A DNA stretch of 64,000 bases from Nocardiopsis sp. CC223A (GCF_030766825.1 NZ_JASFDV010000009.1:55616-119615); one strand, 5' to 3'. Shown: positions 35,387 through 44,489, counted from the stretch's first letter. Numbers and translations are program-made. Notes: generated by a model from the sequence alone, not told the origin.

Positions 35387-35653
35387 TCAGGCGCTCACGG
35401 AGGTCGCAACGGCGTCGTCCACACGGCGCAGCAGGTCGTCCAGGGAAAGGTCGAGGGCGGCGGCGATGGCGGCGACGGTGAAGAAGGCCGGGGTGGGGAT
35501 GCGCCCGCCCTCGATCTTGCGCAGTGTCTCCACGGAGATCCCGGCCTGCCGGGCCACGTCCACCATGGTGCGGTCGGCGCGGGCACCGCGCAGCAGCCCG
35601 CCGAGCAGGCGCCCGCGTTCGATCTGGGTTTCGGTCAGCGGCTCTCTCACCAT
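35387..35653 (-). CDS. Small XRE-type helix-turn-helix regulator
   Basis: Protein of 88 residues from ATG 35653 (MVREPLTETQIE). A Cro/CI helix-turn-helix covers about 15-70: LGGLLRGARADRTMVDVARQAGISVETLRKIEGGRI. There is no ligand domain. Two dyad-like stretches lie upstream, including TGCACGT-5-ACGTGCA at 35732-35750. It stands alone between the sulfotransferase and a 448-bp gap; its target is unknown. Confidence 0.82.
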   Translation of the reverse strand: MVREPLTETQIERGRLLGGLLRGARADRTMVDVARQAGISVETLRKIEGGRIPTPAFFTVAAIAAALDLSLDDLLRRVDDAVATSVSA

Positions 35654-35731
35654 GCCGTCGAGTCTAGACGCCCGCCCCGGGTCCCACCGGTATAGGTATC
35701 CGATCCCGGAATCCGGAACACGAGTCGGGTG

Positions 35732-35750
35732 TGCACGTAAAGCACGTGCA
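35732..35750. promoter_or_regulatory. Candidate operator of the XRE regulator
   Basis: TGCACGT (35732-35738) and ACGTGCA (35744-35750) are perfect inverted repeats spaced by AAAGC, 79 bp upstream of the XRE start. On the minus strand TACCTATAC lies between them and the gene, a possible -10 region. Confidence 0.4.
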
Positions 35751-35774
35751 TGGTCACGTTGCGGATCGAAGGCG

Positions 35775-36029
35775 TCACGGAAGAAGGCGGGACGTTCTGG
35801 TCCGGAGGACGCGGGAGAGCGGGCGGTCCCTCCGAGTGTTCCTCCTCGGCCTGGTGCGGCCCGAGGTCCGCATGTCCCGCGACGCGCGGCCCCGAGGTCC
35901 TGCAAAGGCCGTGACGACGGCCTCGGCGCGCAGGGCGGGTCCCCGGTGGCCCCGCCCGCCCAGGTCCTCCAGCGCCGCCGACCCGCCGTTGCCCGACATA
36001 CCGGTCACCGGTGCACGCGTGCCCATCAC
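35775..36029 (-). CDS. Doubtful small ORF
   Basis: An ATG at 36029 preceded by GGAGGGAG with ideal spacing opens an 84-codon frame. The first about 45 codons look coding (GMSGNGGSAALEDLGGRG), but the second half is Arg/Thr-rich with the codon pattern of a wrong frame. It may be a frameshifted remnant or chance. It occupies most of the otherwise gene-free 35654-36066. Confidence 0.25.
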   Translation of the reverse strand: MMGTRAPVTGMSGNGGSAALEDLGGRGHRGPALRAEAVVTAFAGPRGRASRDMRTSGRTRPRRNTRRDRPLSRVLRTRTSRLLP

Positions 36030-36066
36030 CGCTCCCTCCGCCTGCGGAACCCGGCCGACACCACGC

Positions 36067-36101
36067 TCCGGCCCGGCCCGGCCCGGCCCGGCCCGGCCCG
36101 G
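36067..36101. repeat. GGCCC pentanucleotide repeat
   Basis: Six head-to-tail copies of GGCCC directly after the LD-carboxypeptidase stop. Such tracts slip easily and their length may differ between strains. No function can be assigned. Confidence 0.8.
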
Positions 36102-37064
36102 TCAGGCCAGGCCGGGGACGGCCAGCTCCAGGGTGCCGTTCTCGGCGTCCAACAGGGCCGGGACGCCCAGCGGCACCGTCAGCTGGGCGACGCAGTGCCC
36201 CGTCTCCAGGCCCCACAGCACCGGGATCCCCAGCGGGGTGAGGCGGTCGCGCATCAGGTCGGCGATCACCCCCGGGTCCGGCGGGCAGTCGGTCCACGTG
36301 CCCAGCACCACCCCGGCCAGGCCGTCCGTCCACCCGGTGCGCAGCAGGTGGGTGAGCATCCGGTCGACCCGTGCCACGTCCTCGCCGACGTCCTCCAGCA
36401 TGAGGATCCCCCCGGCGGCCGACGCCCGGCTGTGCGGCGTCCCCAGGCCGTCGTTGAGCAGGCTCAGGTTCCCGCCGAACACCACCCCCTCGGCGCGCCC
36501 GGGCACCAGCGCGTGCGCGCCCGACGAGGTCAGCACCGTGCGCCGCTCCGGCTCGAACAGGGTCACACGCAGCTCCTCCTGCGCCACCGGGTCGCCCACG
36601 AAGTACTTGGTGCCGATCACCGGCCCGTGCACCGTCGCCACGCCCAACTCCACCGCGAACGCCTCGTGCAGCGCCGTGACGTCACTGAACCCGATGAGCG
36701 CCTTGGGAGCGGCCGCCCGCAGCGCCGCGAAGTCGAGCAGGTCCAGGGTCCGGTGCGCCCCGTCCCCGCCCCGCACACAGAACACCGCGGCCACGTCCGG
36801 GTCGCACCACGCCTCCTGGAGGTCGGCGGCCCGGTCGGCGTCCTCGCCCGCCAGGTACGGCAGCACCGGGTGCCGGTCGCGTACGTGCTCCCCGAACTCC
36901 ACGGCCAGCCCCCAGCGGCGCAACTCCTCGGCGGCCGACTCCAGCATCGGCTCCGGGACCGGGCTGCACGGCGCCACCAGCCGCACCCGGTCGCCCCTGC
37001 GCAGCCGCGGCGGCCGGACCCCCGCCGCCACGCCCTGGTCGGCCACCGTCATCGGTTCCGTCAC
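36102..37064 (-). CDS. LD-carboxypeptidase (peptidase family S66)
   Basis: Protein of 320 residues, typical for S66. It removes the terminal D-Ala from murein tetrapeptides in the cytosol. The nucleophile Ser is in GFSDVTALH (near 125), the charge-relay Glu in ILMLEDVGE (near 215) and His in ETGHC (near 286). RGGDGAHRTLDLLD near 100 is a family block. No signal peptide, as in recycling enzymes. GTG start with AAGGGGG upstream. An M20 and an M55 peptidase lie just upstream on the same strand, giving a D-peptide turnover set. Confidence 0.9.
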   Translation of the reverse strand: MTEPMTVADQGVAAGVRPPRLRRGDRVRLVAPCSPVPEPMLESAAEELRRWGLAVEFGEHVRDRHPVLPYLAGEDADRAADLQEAWCDPDVAAVFCVRGGDGAHRTLDLLDFAALRAAAPKALIGFSDVTALHEAFAVELGVATVHGPVIGTKYFVGDPVAQEELRVTLFEPERRTVLTSSGAHALVPGRAEGVVFGGNLSLLNDGLGTPHSRASAAGGILMLEDVGEDVARVDRMLTHLLRTGWTDGLAGVVLGTWTDCPPDPGVIADLMRDRLTPLGIPVLWGLETGHCVAQLTVPLGVPALLDAENGTLELAVPGLA

Positions 37065-37137
37065 GCGTCCCCCTTACGGACCTCGGTATCGCGGCGCCCG
37101 CCACCGCGGCGAGCGCCCACCCACAACGCTCGGCCGC

Positions 37138-38508
37138 TCAGGCCCGCAGGAAGCGGTCCAGGGTCCGCACCCCGAACCGCAGCCCCTCCAACGGCACCCG
37201 CTCGTCCACCCCGTGCAGCAGCCCCGCGTAGTCCAACCCCTCCGGCTGCCAGGTCGGCGAGAACCCGTAGCAGTCGACCCCCAGGCGCGCGAACACCTTG
37301 GCGTCGGTCCCGCCGGACAGGCACACCGGTACCACGTGCGCCCCGGGGTCCTGCTCCAGCAGGGCGGCGCGCAGCGCGGCGAACACGGGCGAGTCCACCG
37401 GAGCGGACACCGGCGGTGAGGAGTGCGCGTACTCCCACGCCACCCGGTCCCCGGTGAGCGCGTCCATCGTGCGCTCGAAGTCCGCCCCGGCCCCCGGCAG
37501 CACCCGGCCGTCCACCCCGGCGGTGGCCTCGCCCGGGACCACGTTGACCTTGTACCCGGCGGAGAGCATCGTGGGCGCGGCGCTGTTGCGCAGGGCGGGG
37601 GAGACCAGCGGGGCGGCCGTGCCCAGCCGGGCCAGCAGCGCCTCCACCGCCTCGTCCGTGTCGGCGTCCCCGGGGGTGCGCGCCACCCCGAGAGCGGCGG
37701 CGATCCCGTCCAGGGCGGCCCGCGCCACCGGGGTCGGGTGCAGCGGCCAGCGGTGCCCGGCGATCCGCACGACCGCCTCGGCCAGGGCGGCGACGGCGTT
37801 GTCCCGGGGCGGACGCGACCCGTGCCCGGCGGTGCCCTCGGCGCGCAGCGTCAGCCAGGCACTGCCCCGCTCGGCGGCCCCCACCGGGTACAGCCGCACG
37901 GTCCGCCCGTCGGCGCCGCGGGCGTACACGGTCTCGCCGCCGCCCTCGCCGATCGCCTCGGTGCAGCCCTCGAACAGGCCCGCGTGCTCGCGGACCAGGA
38001 ACTCGGCGCCGTGCTCGGCGCTGTCCTCCTCGTCGGCGACGAACGCCAGCACGATGTCGCGGCGCGGCCGCACCCCGGCGCGGGCCCATTCCCGGACGAC
38101 GGCGGCGACCATGCCGACGGTGTTCTTCATGTCCACGGCGCCGCGCCCCCACAGGGCGGGCAGCCCGGTGACGGGGCAGTCGGCGATCTCCCCCGAGAAC
38201 GGGGGCACCGTCCAGTCGGCGGCGTCGGCGGGCACCACGTCCAGGTGGCCGTGGACCAGCAGGGCGGGCGCGTTCGGGTCGGTGCCGGGCACCCGGGCCA
38301 CCACGTTGGCCCGGCGCGGCCTCGACTCCAGCAACACCGGGGTGAGCCCGGCGTCGGTCAGGGCCTCGGCCGCGTACTCGGCGGCGGCCCGCTCGTCCCC
38401 CTCGCCCCCGCCCCGGTTGGTGGAGTCCCGGCGGATCAGCTCCCGGGTGAGGGCGACGGCGTCCTCACCGGCCCGGGCGGTGTCGGTGGCGGAGGAGGTG
38501 GGGGCCAC
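37138..38508 (-). CDS. M20-family metallopeptidase
   Basis: Protein of 456 residues with the two-zinc M20 core: HGHLDVVP (near 90), WGRGAVDMKN (near 125) and the catalytic/ligand pair in VADEEDSAEHGAEFLV (near 160). A lid/dimer domain follows (TAGHGSRPPRDNAVAALAEA), with GGTDAKVFARLGVD near the C-terminus. It cleaves dipeptides or N-acyl amino acids; the exact substrate is open. Flanked by LD-carboxypeptidase and D-aminopeptidase genes on the same strand, it may finish the breakdown of released murein peptides. Confidence 0.9.
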   Translation of the reverse strand: MAPTSSATDTARAGEDAVALTRELIRRDSTNRGGGEGDERAAAEYAAEALTDAGLTPVLLESRPRRANVVARVPGTDPNAPALLVHGHLDVVPADAADWTVPPFSGEIADCPVTGLPALWGRGAVDMKNTVGMVAAVVREWARAGVRPRRDIVLAFVADEEDSAEHGAEFLVREHAGLFEGCTEAIGEGGGETVYARGADGRTVRLYPVGAAERGSAWLTLRAEGTAGHGSRPPRDNAVAALAEAVVRIAGHRWPLHPTPVARAALDGIAAALGVARTPGDADTDEAVEALLARLGTAAPLVSPALRNSAAPTMLSAGYKVNVVPGEATAGVDGRVLPGAGADFERTMDALTGDRVAWEYAHSSPPVSAPVDSPVFAALRAALLEQDPGAHVVPVCLSGGTDAKVFARLGVDCYGFSPTWQPEGLDYAGLLHGVDERVPLEGLRFGVRTLDRFLRA

Positions 38509-38574
38509 GGCGCGGCCTTTCTGCGGTTCTGCGGTGCGGGAGGGCGTACGGGGCGGGGACGGCGCGGCGGCCGG

Positions 38575-39408
38575 TCAGCCGTAGTCCTTCTCCATCGCCT
38601 GGGAGATCATCGTGGTGACGGTCTTGAAGCAGCGGATCATCTCGTAGGCGTCCGGCGAGGTGTAGCGGACGCGGCGCGCCCCGGTCCGGGTGACCCCGGG
38701 GACGAGGGCAGCGGCCTGCGCCAGGTGGGCGGCGTCCACCTCGACCTCCACGGCCCGGACCGAGGGCTCCGCGGGGTCCAGGCGTCCGGCGAGCAGGGTC
38801 GCCTTCGACGCGGCCAGCCGGATGTCCTCGGCGGTGCGCGCGGGCGGGCGGCAGCGGGCCGCGTACCGGCTCACGTACTCCTTGACCGCCACGGTGCGGG
38901 CGAACGGCGCGTAGGTCTCGGCGTCCTCGCAGGCGCGGTCGTCGCCGGTGACCAGGATGACCGGGGTGCCGTACTCGGCGACCACGGCGGCGTTGAGCCG
39001 CCCCTCGCTCGCCGGCTCCCCGTCCAGCCACACCCCGGTGACGGCGTTGGGCAGGTAGGTGTGGGCGAGCACGCCCTCCTCGCCCGCCCCGCAGTGGTAG
39101 CCCAGGAACACGGCGCCGTCGCAGTCGCCGTGCTGGAGGCCCTCCACCATGGACAGCTCTTTGTGGCGGCCGGTGATCATGGTGGCGCGCTCGTCCAGCT
39201 CCTCCAGCAGGAGGTTGCGCATGGTGGAGTGGGCCTCGTTGACCAGGACCTCGGTGGCGCCGCCGTCGAACAGCCCCGCCACGGCGGCGTTGACGTCGCT
39301 CGTGAACATCGCGCGGCAGCGCTGCCACTGCTCGGTGCCGGGCTCGCAGTCGGCGGGCCAGGTGACGCCGGTGGCGCCCTCCATGTCCGCGGAGATCAGG
39401 ATCCTCAC
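38575..39408 (-). CDS. M55-family D-aminopeptidase (DppA-like)
   Basis: Protein of 277 residues from GTG 39408 (VRILISADMEG); a longer start at 39429 adds seven unconserved residues. The zinc ligands D and E of ISADMEGATG (near 8-10), the HSTMRN His (near 60), GYHCGAG His (near 104) and the TGDDRACEDAE block match DppA. DppA-type enzymes cut D-amino-acid dipeptides such as D-Ala-D-Ala. The position next to LD-carboxypeptidase supports a role in cell-wall peptide recycling. Confidence 0.9.
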   Translation of the reverse strand: MRILISADMEGATGVTWPADCEPGTEQWQRCRAMFTSDVNAAVAGLFDGGATEVLVNEAHSTMRNLLLEELDERATMITGRHKELSMVEGLQHGDCDGAVFLGYHCGAGEEGVLAHTYLPNAVTGVWLDGEPASEGRLNAAVVAEYGTPVILVTGDDRACEDAETYAPFARTVAVKEYVSRYAARCRPPARTAEDIRLAASKATLLAGRLDPAEPSVRAVEVEVDAAHLAQAAALVPGVTRTGARRVRYTSPDAYEMIRCFKTVTTMISQAMEKDYG

Positions 39409-39468
39409 CCGCCCGACACTAGCTTCCACCGCACTGACCGCGCCAGATGTGGCCGGAACAGGCCTGAT

Positions 39469-40034
39469 CTACCGGTTCTCCCTGATATCCCGGACGTCGC
39501 GGGCGGCCTCGCGCACCTCCGCGTCGGGGTCGGCGGCCAGGGTCCGTCCATCGGGTGGGGCCTGCGTTCGAGCAGCCGCCGCGACCCGTACGCGCCGCGC
39601 ACCCGGCAGCCCGCGCAGGTGCACGGCGGCCGCCCGTGGGCGTCGGGCAGGTAGCGCCAGCCGACCCCCGGGCGCACGGCGCGCACGCTGCGCACCTCGC
39701 GGGAGGTGACCGCCCGGGGCACGAACACCTCCCAGCCGCGCGGGTGCTCCAGCGCGGAGACGATCCCCACCGCCCCGGCGGCGGTCGTCCGCCGCCCGGG
39801 GCCGCCGTAGTGGCCCGCGAGGACGGGTTCGTCGTCGGGCAGCAGCAGGTGCACGGCGACCGTGACGCGGGTGTCCTTCCACCGGGTGAGTTCACGGAGC
39901 CACTGGTGGGTGAGGGTGTAGGAGGGCAGCACCGGGAAGCAGTACACCCCGCGCTCCCCGCCGTGCCCGGGCGCCGCGCGCAACCCGGAGCGCACCGCGC
40001 TCCGGGCGGCCGCCAGGTGGACGAACCGTGCCAT
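39469..40034 (-). pseudogene. HEAT-repeat-type conserved protein, internally deleted and frameshifted
   Basis: From ATG 40034 the frame encodes a domain with HGGERGVYCFPVLPSYTLTHQWLRELTRW (split here by my reading into recognisable blocks), VAVHLLLPDDEPVLAGHY, GWEVFVPRAVT and CTCAGCRVRGAYGSRRL. Actinomycete homologues I recall continue with HEAT repeats after the RRPHPLDG stretch. Here the frame breaks just after HPMDG (near 39548): only another frame gives the HEAT-like end LAADPDAEVREAARD, stopping at TAG 39469. The middle repeats are missing, so an out-of-frame deletion is the best explanation. Confidence 0.6.
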
Positions 40035-40210
40035 GCGGGCTCCGAACGGTGGGGGCGAAGGCGGACACGCGGCCGTTCCGGGGCGGTCCGACACCCGGCG
40101 GGACGGAGGCCGACCAGGGGGCCCGCCCGGGGTCCGCGGCGGCGCACGACGCCCCCGGGCCGCGGCGGCTCCGGGAGCGTCCGAACCTCTACGGGAGGGC
40201 GGGGACCCCT

Positions 40211-41062
40211 CTACGGGAGGGTGAGGATCTCCGCGCCGGTGTCGGTGATGACCAGGGTGTGCTCGAACTGGGCGGTCCACTTGCGGTCGGCCGTCACGGC
40301 CGTCCAGCCGTCGTCCCACATGTCGTAGTCGACCCCGCCCAGGGTGATCATCGGCTCGATCGTGAACGTCATCCCGGGCACCATCACGGTGTCCGCGCGC
40401 GGGTCGTCGTAGTGCGGCACCACCAGGCCGGAGTGGAACTCCGGGCCGACGCCGTGCCCGGTGAAGTCGCGGACGACCCCGTAGCCGAACCGCTTGGCGT
40501 ACGACTCGATGACCCGGCCGATCACGTTGATCCGCCGCCCCGGGCGGCACGCCTTGATGGCGCGCATGGTGGCCTCGCGGGTGCGCTCCACCAGCAGGCG
40601 GTTCTCCTCGGACACGTCCCCGGCCAGGAAGGTGGCGTTGGTGTCGCCGTGCACGCCGTCCTTGTAGGCGGTGATGTCGATGTTGACGATGTCGCCGTCG
40701 GAGATCACCGTGTCATCGGGGATGCCGTGGCAGATGACCTCGTTGAGCGAGGAGCACAGCGACTTGGGGTAGCCCTTGTACCCCAGCGTGCTCGGGTAGG
40801 CGCCGTGGTCCAGCAGGAACTCGTGGCCGATCCGGTCGAGCTCGTCGGTGGTCACCCCCGGCACGATGTGCTTGCCGACCTCCTCCAGCGCCTGCGCGGC
40901 GATCCGCCCCGCCACGCGCATCCGCTCGATGGTCTCCGGGGTCTGCACGTCGCCCAGGACGCCTTCCACGGGGTGCTTCCGTCCGACGTACTCGGGGCGG
41001 ACGATGTGGGAGGGGACCGAACGTTGTGGCGATATGCGCCCGGGAACCAGCGGAGTAGTCAT
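40211..41062 (-). CDS. map: Methionine aminopeptidase, type I
   Basis: Protein of 283 residues from ATG 41062. It removes the first Met from new proteins. The five metal ligands are in place: D in [21 protein letters not shown] (two Asp), H in [10 protein letters not shown] in FTIEPMI and E in AQFEHTLVI. The N-terminal about 35 residues (with [10 protein letters not shown]) are the extension common in actinomycete Met[21 protein letters not shown] is diagnostic. Confidence 0.95.
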   Translation of the reverse strand: MTTPLVPGRISPQRSVPSHIVRPEYVGRKHPVEGVLGDVQTPETIERMRVAGRIAAQALEEVGKHIVPGVTTDELDRIGHEFLLDHGAYPSTLGYKGYPKSLCSSLNEVICHGIPDDTVISDGDIVNIDITAYKDGVHGDTNATFLAGDVSEENRLLVERTREATMRAIKACRPGRRINVIGRVIESYAKRFGYGVVRDFTGHGVGPEFHSGLVVPHYDDPRADTVMVPGMTFTIEPMITLGGVDYDMWDDGWTAVTADRKWTAQFEHTLVITDTGAEILTLP

Positions 41063-41168
41063 GGACACGGATTGTAGTTCGTGGCACCGACCCGCCGCGG
41101 CCGTGCGGGTGTGAGGAACACCCCGCCCCGGGTAGGTGACCGACCAGGAACGAGGAAAGGCGGACGCG

Positions 41169-41357
41169 GTGGCCGATGTACAGGATGACGGCTGGTGGTA
41201 CTGCCTCAAGCACAGCACCGTCGAGCACGGGGCGGGCTGCCCCAACCGCGAGCGGCTGGGGCCCTACCCGGACGAGGCGACGGCGGCGCGGGCGCTGACC
41301 ATCGCGGCCGAGCGCAACAGCGAATGGGAGACCGAGGACGAGGAGGACCGGTGGTGA
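41169..41357 (+). CDS. Small conserved actinomycete protein
   Basis: Protein of 62 residues from GTG 41169 (GAGGAAAGG upstream). It reads [35 protein letters not shown] and ends with an acidic tail. The pair C...H...C could hold a metal, and LGPY followed by a helix resembles short SPOR-like modules, but I cannot name a function. It is divergent from map and 46 bp upstream of the F420 reductase gene, so it may share that transcript. Confidence 0.7.
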   Translation: MADVQDDGWWYCLKHSTVEHGAGCPNRERLGPYPDEATAARALTIAAERNSEWETEDEEDRW

Positions 41358-41403
41358 GGGGGCGCACACCGGATTCCGAACCCGGTTCTGGCAGGATCGG
41401 CCC

Positions 41404-42099
41404 ATGACCGAAGTGAGCACACCTGAGACCACCGACATCACCGGGCGCACCATCTCCGTGCTGGGCGGGACGGGCGACCAGGGGCGCGGGCTGGCCCGCC
41501 GGTTCGCCCTGGCCGGGCACACCGTGTACCTGGGGTCGCGCAGCGCCGAGCGCGCCGCCAAGGCCGCCGGCGAACTGGTCGGTGCCGAGTCCACCGCGAT
41601 CGACGTCCGCGGCCTGGACAACGCCGCCGCCGCGGCCGAGGGCGACATCGTCATCGTGGCCGTCCCCTGGGACGGGCACAAGGAGCTGCTGGAGTCCCTG
41701 GCCGGTCCGCTGGCGGGCAAGCTCGTGGTGGACTGCGTCAACCCGCTCGGCTTCGACAAGCGCGGCCCGTTCGCGCTGGACGTGCCCGAGGGCAGCGCCG
41801 CGGAGCAGGCCGCCGCCGTACTGCCGGACAGCACGGTGGTCGCCGCGTTCCACCATGTGTCGGCGGTGATCCTGCTGGACCCCGCGGTGGAGACCGTGGA
41901 CCTGGACGTGCTGGTGCTGGGCGAGGACCGGGCCGCCACCGACACGGTGCGGGCCCTGGCCGAGCGCATCCCGGGTGTGCGCGGGGTGTTCGGCGGGCGG
42001 CTGCGCAACGCCCACCAGGTGGAGGCGCTCACCGCGAACCTCATCGCGGTCAACCGCCGCTACAAGACCCACGCGGGCATCCGGATCACCGGCCTGTGA
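41404..42099 (+). CDS. npdG: NADPH:coenzyme F420 oxidoreductase
   Basis: Protein of 231 residues. It passes hydride between NADPH and the deazaflavin F420. The nucleotide loop SVLGGTGDQGRGLARRFALAG (near 17-37; quoted as a region, key glycines G20, G21, G23, G26) and GSRSAERA with the Arg that selects NADPH are clear. Further family blocks are VPWDGHKELL, NPLGFDKRGP and RNAHQVEALTANLIAVN. ATG with CAGGATC upstream. It faces an F420-dependent oxidoreductase end to end, 54 bp apart. Confidence 0.93.
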   Translation: MTEVSTPETTDITGRTISVLGGTGDQGRGLARRFALAGHTVYLGSRSAERAAKAAGELVGAESTAIDVRGLDNAAAAAEGDIVIVAVPWDGHKELLESLAGPLAGKLVVDCVNPLGFDKRGPFALDVPEGSAAEQAAAVLPDSTVVAAFHHVSAVILLDPAVETVDLDVLVLGEDRAATDTVRALAERIPGVRGVFGGRLRNAHQVEALTANLIAVNRRYKTHAGIRITGL

Positions 42100-42153
42100 A
42101 CCCGGCGGCGGGGCCGGGGAACGCCCCCCGGCCCCGCACCGTGCCCGGCGGGG

Positions 42154-43194
42154 CTACGACACCCAGCCCTTGACCTTCTCGATGAGGGCGGCGGGGTCGT
42201 CGCCCACCGGGATGACGTTGAGGCTGGTGACCCCGGCGGCGCGGAACGCCTCCACGCGTTCGCGCACGTACGACTCGGGGCCGACCATGTTGGTGAGTTC
42301 CACGAACTCCTCCGGGACGGCGGCGGCCGCCTCGTCCTTCTTCCCGTCCAGGTACAGGTCCTGGATCTTCTCGGCCGCCTCCTCGTAGCCGTAGCGGCGG
42401 GCGACGGTGTTGTAGAAGTTCTTGCCCTTGGCGCCCATGCCGCCGACGTACAGGGCGATCATCGGCCGCACGAAGTCGAGCAGCTTCTTGGTGTCCTCGC
42501 CCTCGCCGATGGCGAGCAGACCGCCCGCGGCGATCTCCAGCCCGCCCAGCGACGGGTCGCGCTTCTCCCGGCCGGCGGCCAGCGCCCCGCCCCACACGGT
42601 GTCGGCCTTCTCGGGAATGAACAGGTGGGGGAGCCAGCCGTCGGCGATCTCGGCGGTCATCTCCACGTTCTTGATGCCCAGGGACGCCACGTAGATCGGG
42701 ATCTCGGAGCGCACGGGGTGGTTGATGATCTTGAGCGGCTTGCCCAGGCCGGTGCCCCGCTCGGCGGGCAGCGGCAGCTGGAACACCGGGCCGTCGTGGG
42801 TGAGGCGCTCCTCGCGCTTCCACACCTTGCGACAGATCTCGATGGTGTCGCGGGTGCGGGCCAGCGGCTTGACGTAGGGGACGCCGTGGAAGCCCTCGAT
42901 GACCTGCGGTCCGCTGGCGCCCAGGCCGAGGATCGCCCGGCCGCCGGACAGGTCGTCGAGCCCGGCGGCGGTCATCGCGATGAGCGTGGGGGTCCGGGTG
43001 TACAGGGGCAGGATCGCCGAGCCGATGTTCACGGTCTCGGTGCGGGCGGCGATGTAGCCCATGAGGGTGGCGGCGTCGAAGCCGTACGCCTCGGCGACCC
43101 AGACGGTGTCCAGTCCGGCCTTTTCGAGCTCGACCACCTGGTCGACCGCGGCCTTGGGCTCGCCCGAGTACTGGAGCGGCATCGAGATGCGCAT
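42154..43194 (-). CDS. LLM-class F420-dependent oxidoreductase
   Basis: Protein of 346 residues from ATG 43194 (GGGAGGA upstream). The luciferase-like barrel is shown by LDTVWVAEAYGFDAATLMGY, GSAILPLYTRTPTLIAMTA, GRAILGLGASGPQVIEGFHG and the C-terminal NMVGPESYVRERVEAFRAAGV. The class uses reduced F420 to reduce or oxidise varied substrates; this branch resembles the MSMEG_2906-like or F420-dependent hydride transferases annotated in actinomycetes. The substrate is unknown. It probably draws F420H2 from the opposing reductase. Confidence 0.88.
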   Translation of the reverse strand: MRISMPLQYSGEPKAAVDQVVELEKAGLDTVWVAEAYGFDAATLMGYIAARTETVNIGSAILPLYTRTPTLIAMTAAGLDDLSGGRAILGLGASGPQVIEGFHGVPYVKPLARTRDTIEICRKVWKREERLTHDGPVFQLPLPAERGTGLGKPLKIINHPVRSEIPIYVASLGIKNVEMTAEIADGWLPHLFIPEKADTVWGGALAAGREKRDPSLGGLEIAAGGLLAIGEGEDTKKLLDFVRPMIALYVGGMGAKGKNFYNTVARRYGYEEAAEKIQDLYLDGKKDEAAAAVPEEFVELTNMVGPESYVRERVEAFRAAGVTSLNVIPVGDDPAALIEKVKGWVS

Positions 43195-43394
43195 GCGTCC
43201 TCCCAAGGGCCGGGTGCCCCGGCCCGCGTAGGTGCTGGGATATGAGGCGACTCTACTCCCGAGTACAGTTCGGTTCGTGGCCCGCCTCACATGAATCCAA
43301 CACCCTCCCGCCCCGAACCGCGCGCCCGGAACGGGGTCCGCCTCCCGAGCCCCTGCCACCCGCCACCGGTGTCCTGCGCGCTCCCGCACCCGCC

Positions 43395-43609
43395 GCGCAC
43401 GCGCGGCGGACCGCCCCGGAACGGCGGACGCCGACCGGAGCGGGTGCCCCGGTCGGCATCCGTCTCCTGAGCCTCCGCCACCCGCCGACGGTGTCCTGTG
43501 CGCTTCGGCCGCCGCCCGTCCGGGCGGCCCCGCCGTGTTCCCGTATCCGCTGCGCACGCGCGGCGGACCGCCCCGGAACGGCGGACGCCGACCGGAGCGG
43601 GTGCCCCGG
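43395..43609. repeat. 58-bp perfect direct repeat within a duplicated intergenic block
   Basis: 43395-43452 and 43552-43609 are identical over 58 bp (157 bp apart). A related, diverged unit (CCACCCGCC then GGTGTCCTG) occurs around 43338-43383 and 43458-43504, about 120 bp apart. So the 449-bp gap 43195-43643 is built from a duplicated module between panB and the LLM gene. I see no ORF with correct codon bias in it. Confidence 0.8.
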
Positions 43610-43643
43610 CCGGCGTCCTGTGGAGGAGGCGACCCCGGAGGGA

Positions 43644-44489
43644 TCAGCTCGCGTACGAGTGCTCGGCGTCGGGGAAGACCCCGTTGACCACCTCGTCGGC
43701 GAACGACGACGCCGCGTCGCGCAGCGTCTCGTGCAGGTTGGCGTAGGTCTTGACGAACTTGGCCACCCGCGGGCTCAGCCCGGCCATGTCCTGCCACACC
43801 AGCACCTGGGCGTCGGTGGCCTTGCCCGCCCCGATGCCGATGGTCGGGATGTCCAGCTGCTCGGTCACCTGCGCGGCCAGGTCGCTGGGCACGCACTCCA
43901 GCACGACCGCGAACGCGCCCGCCCGCTCCAGCTCCTTGGCGTCCTTGAGCAGCCCGGCGGCGGCCTCGCCGCGGCCCTGCACCCGGTACCCGCCCAGCGT
44001 GTTCACCGACTGGGGGGTCAGGCCCAGGTGCGCCATCACCGGGATGCCCGCCGACACCAGCAGTTCCACCTGCCGGGCGACGGAGTGGCCGCCCTCCAGC
44101 TTCACGGCCTGGGCGCCGCCCTCCTTCATGAACCGGGAGGCGGTCGCCAGGGCCTGCTCGGGGGAGGCCTGGTAGGAGCCGAACGGCAGGTCGGCCACCA
44201 CCAGCGCCCGCTTGGTGGAGCGGGACACCGCGGCGGTCAGGGGCACCAGCTCGTCCACGGAGATCGGGACGGTGGTGTCGTAGCCGTACACGACGTTGGC
44301 CGCCGAGTCGCCGACGAGGAGGACGGGGATGCCCGCCTCGTCGAACACCCGCGCGGTGAGCGCGTCATAGGCGGTCAGCATCGGCCATGCCTCGCCGCGC
44401 CGCTTGGCGGCGGCCAGGTCGCGGATGGTGACGCGCCGGTTGGTGACCCCGCCGTAGAGGGCGGAAGGGGTCTTGTCAGTGGTGCTCAT
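43644..44489 (-). CDS. panB: 3-Methyl-2-oxobutanoate hydroxymethyltransferase
   Basis: Protein of 281 residues. First step of pantothenate synthesis: adds hydroxymethyl from methylene-THF to ketoisovalerate, giving ketopantoate. Metal-binding acids are in [16 protein letters not shown] (near 60-75) and [10 protein letters not shown] (near 100); [25 protein letters not shown] and the C-terminal FVKTYANL block are family marks. ATG with GGAGGAAG upstream. Divergent from the efflux MFS. Confidence 0.95.
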   Translation of the reverse strand: MSTTDKTPSALYGGVTNRRVTIRDLAAAKRRGEAWPMLTAYDALTARVFDEAGIPVLLVGDSAANVVYGYDTTVPISVDELVPLTAAVSRSTKRALVVADLPFGSYQASPEQALATASRFMKEGGAQAVKLEGGHSVARQVELLVSAGIPVMAHLGLTPQSVNTLGGYRVQGRGEAAAGLLKDAKELERAGAFAVVLECVPSDLAAQVTEQLDIPTIGIGAGKATDAQVLVWQDMAGLSPRVAKFVKTYANLHETLRDAASSFADEVVNGVFPDAEHSYAS

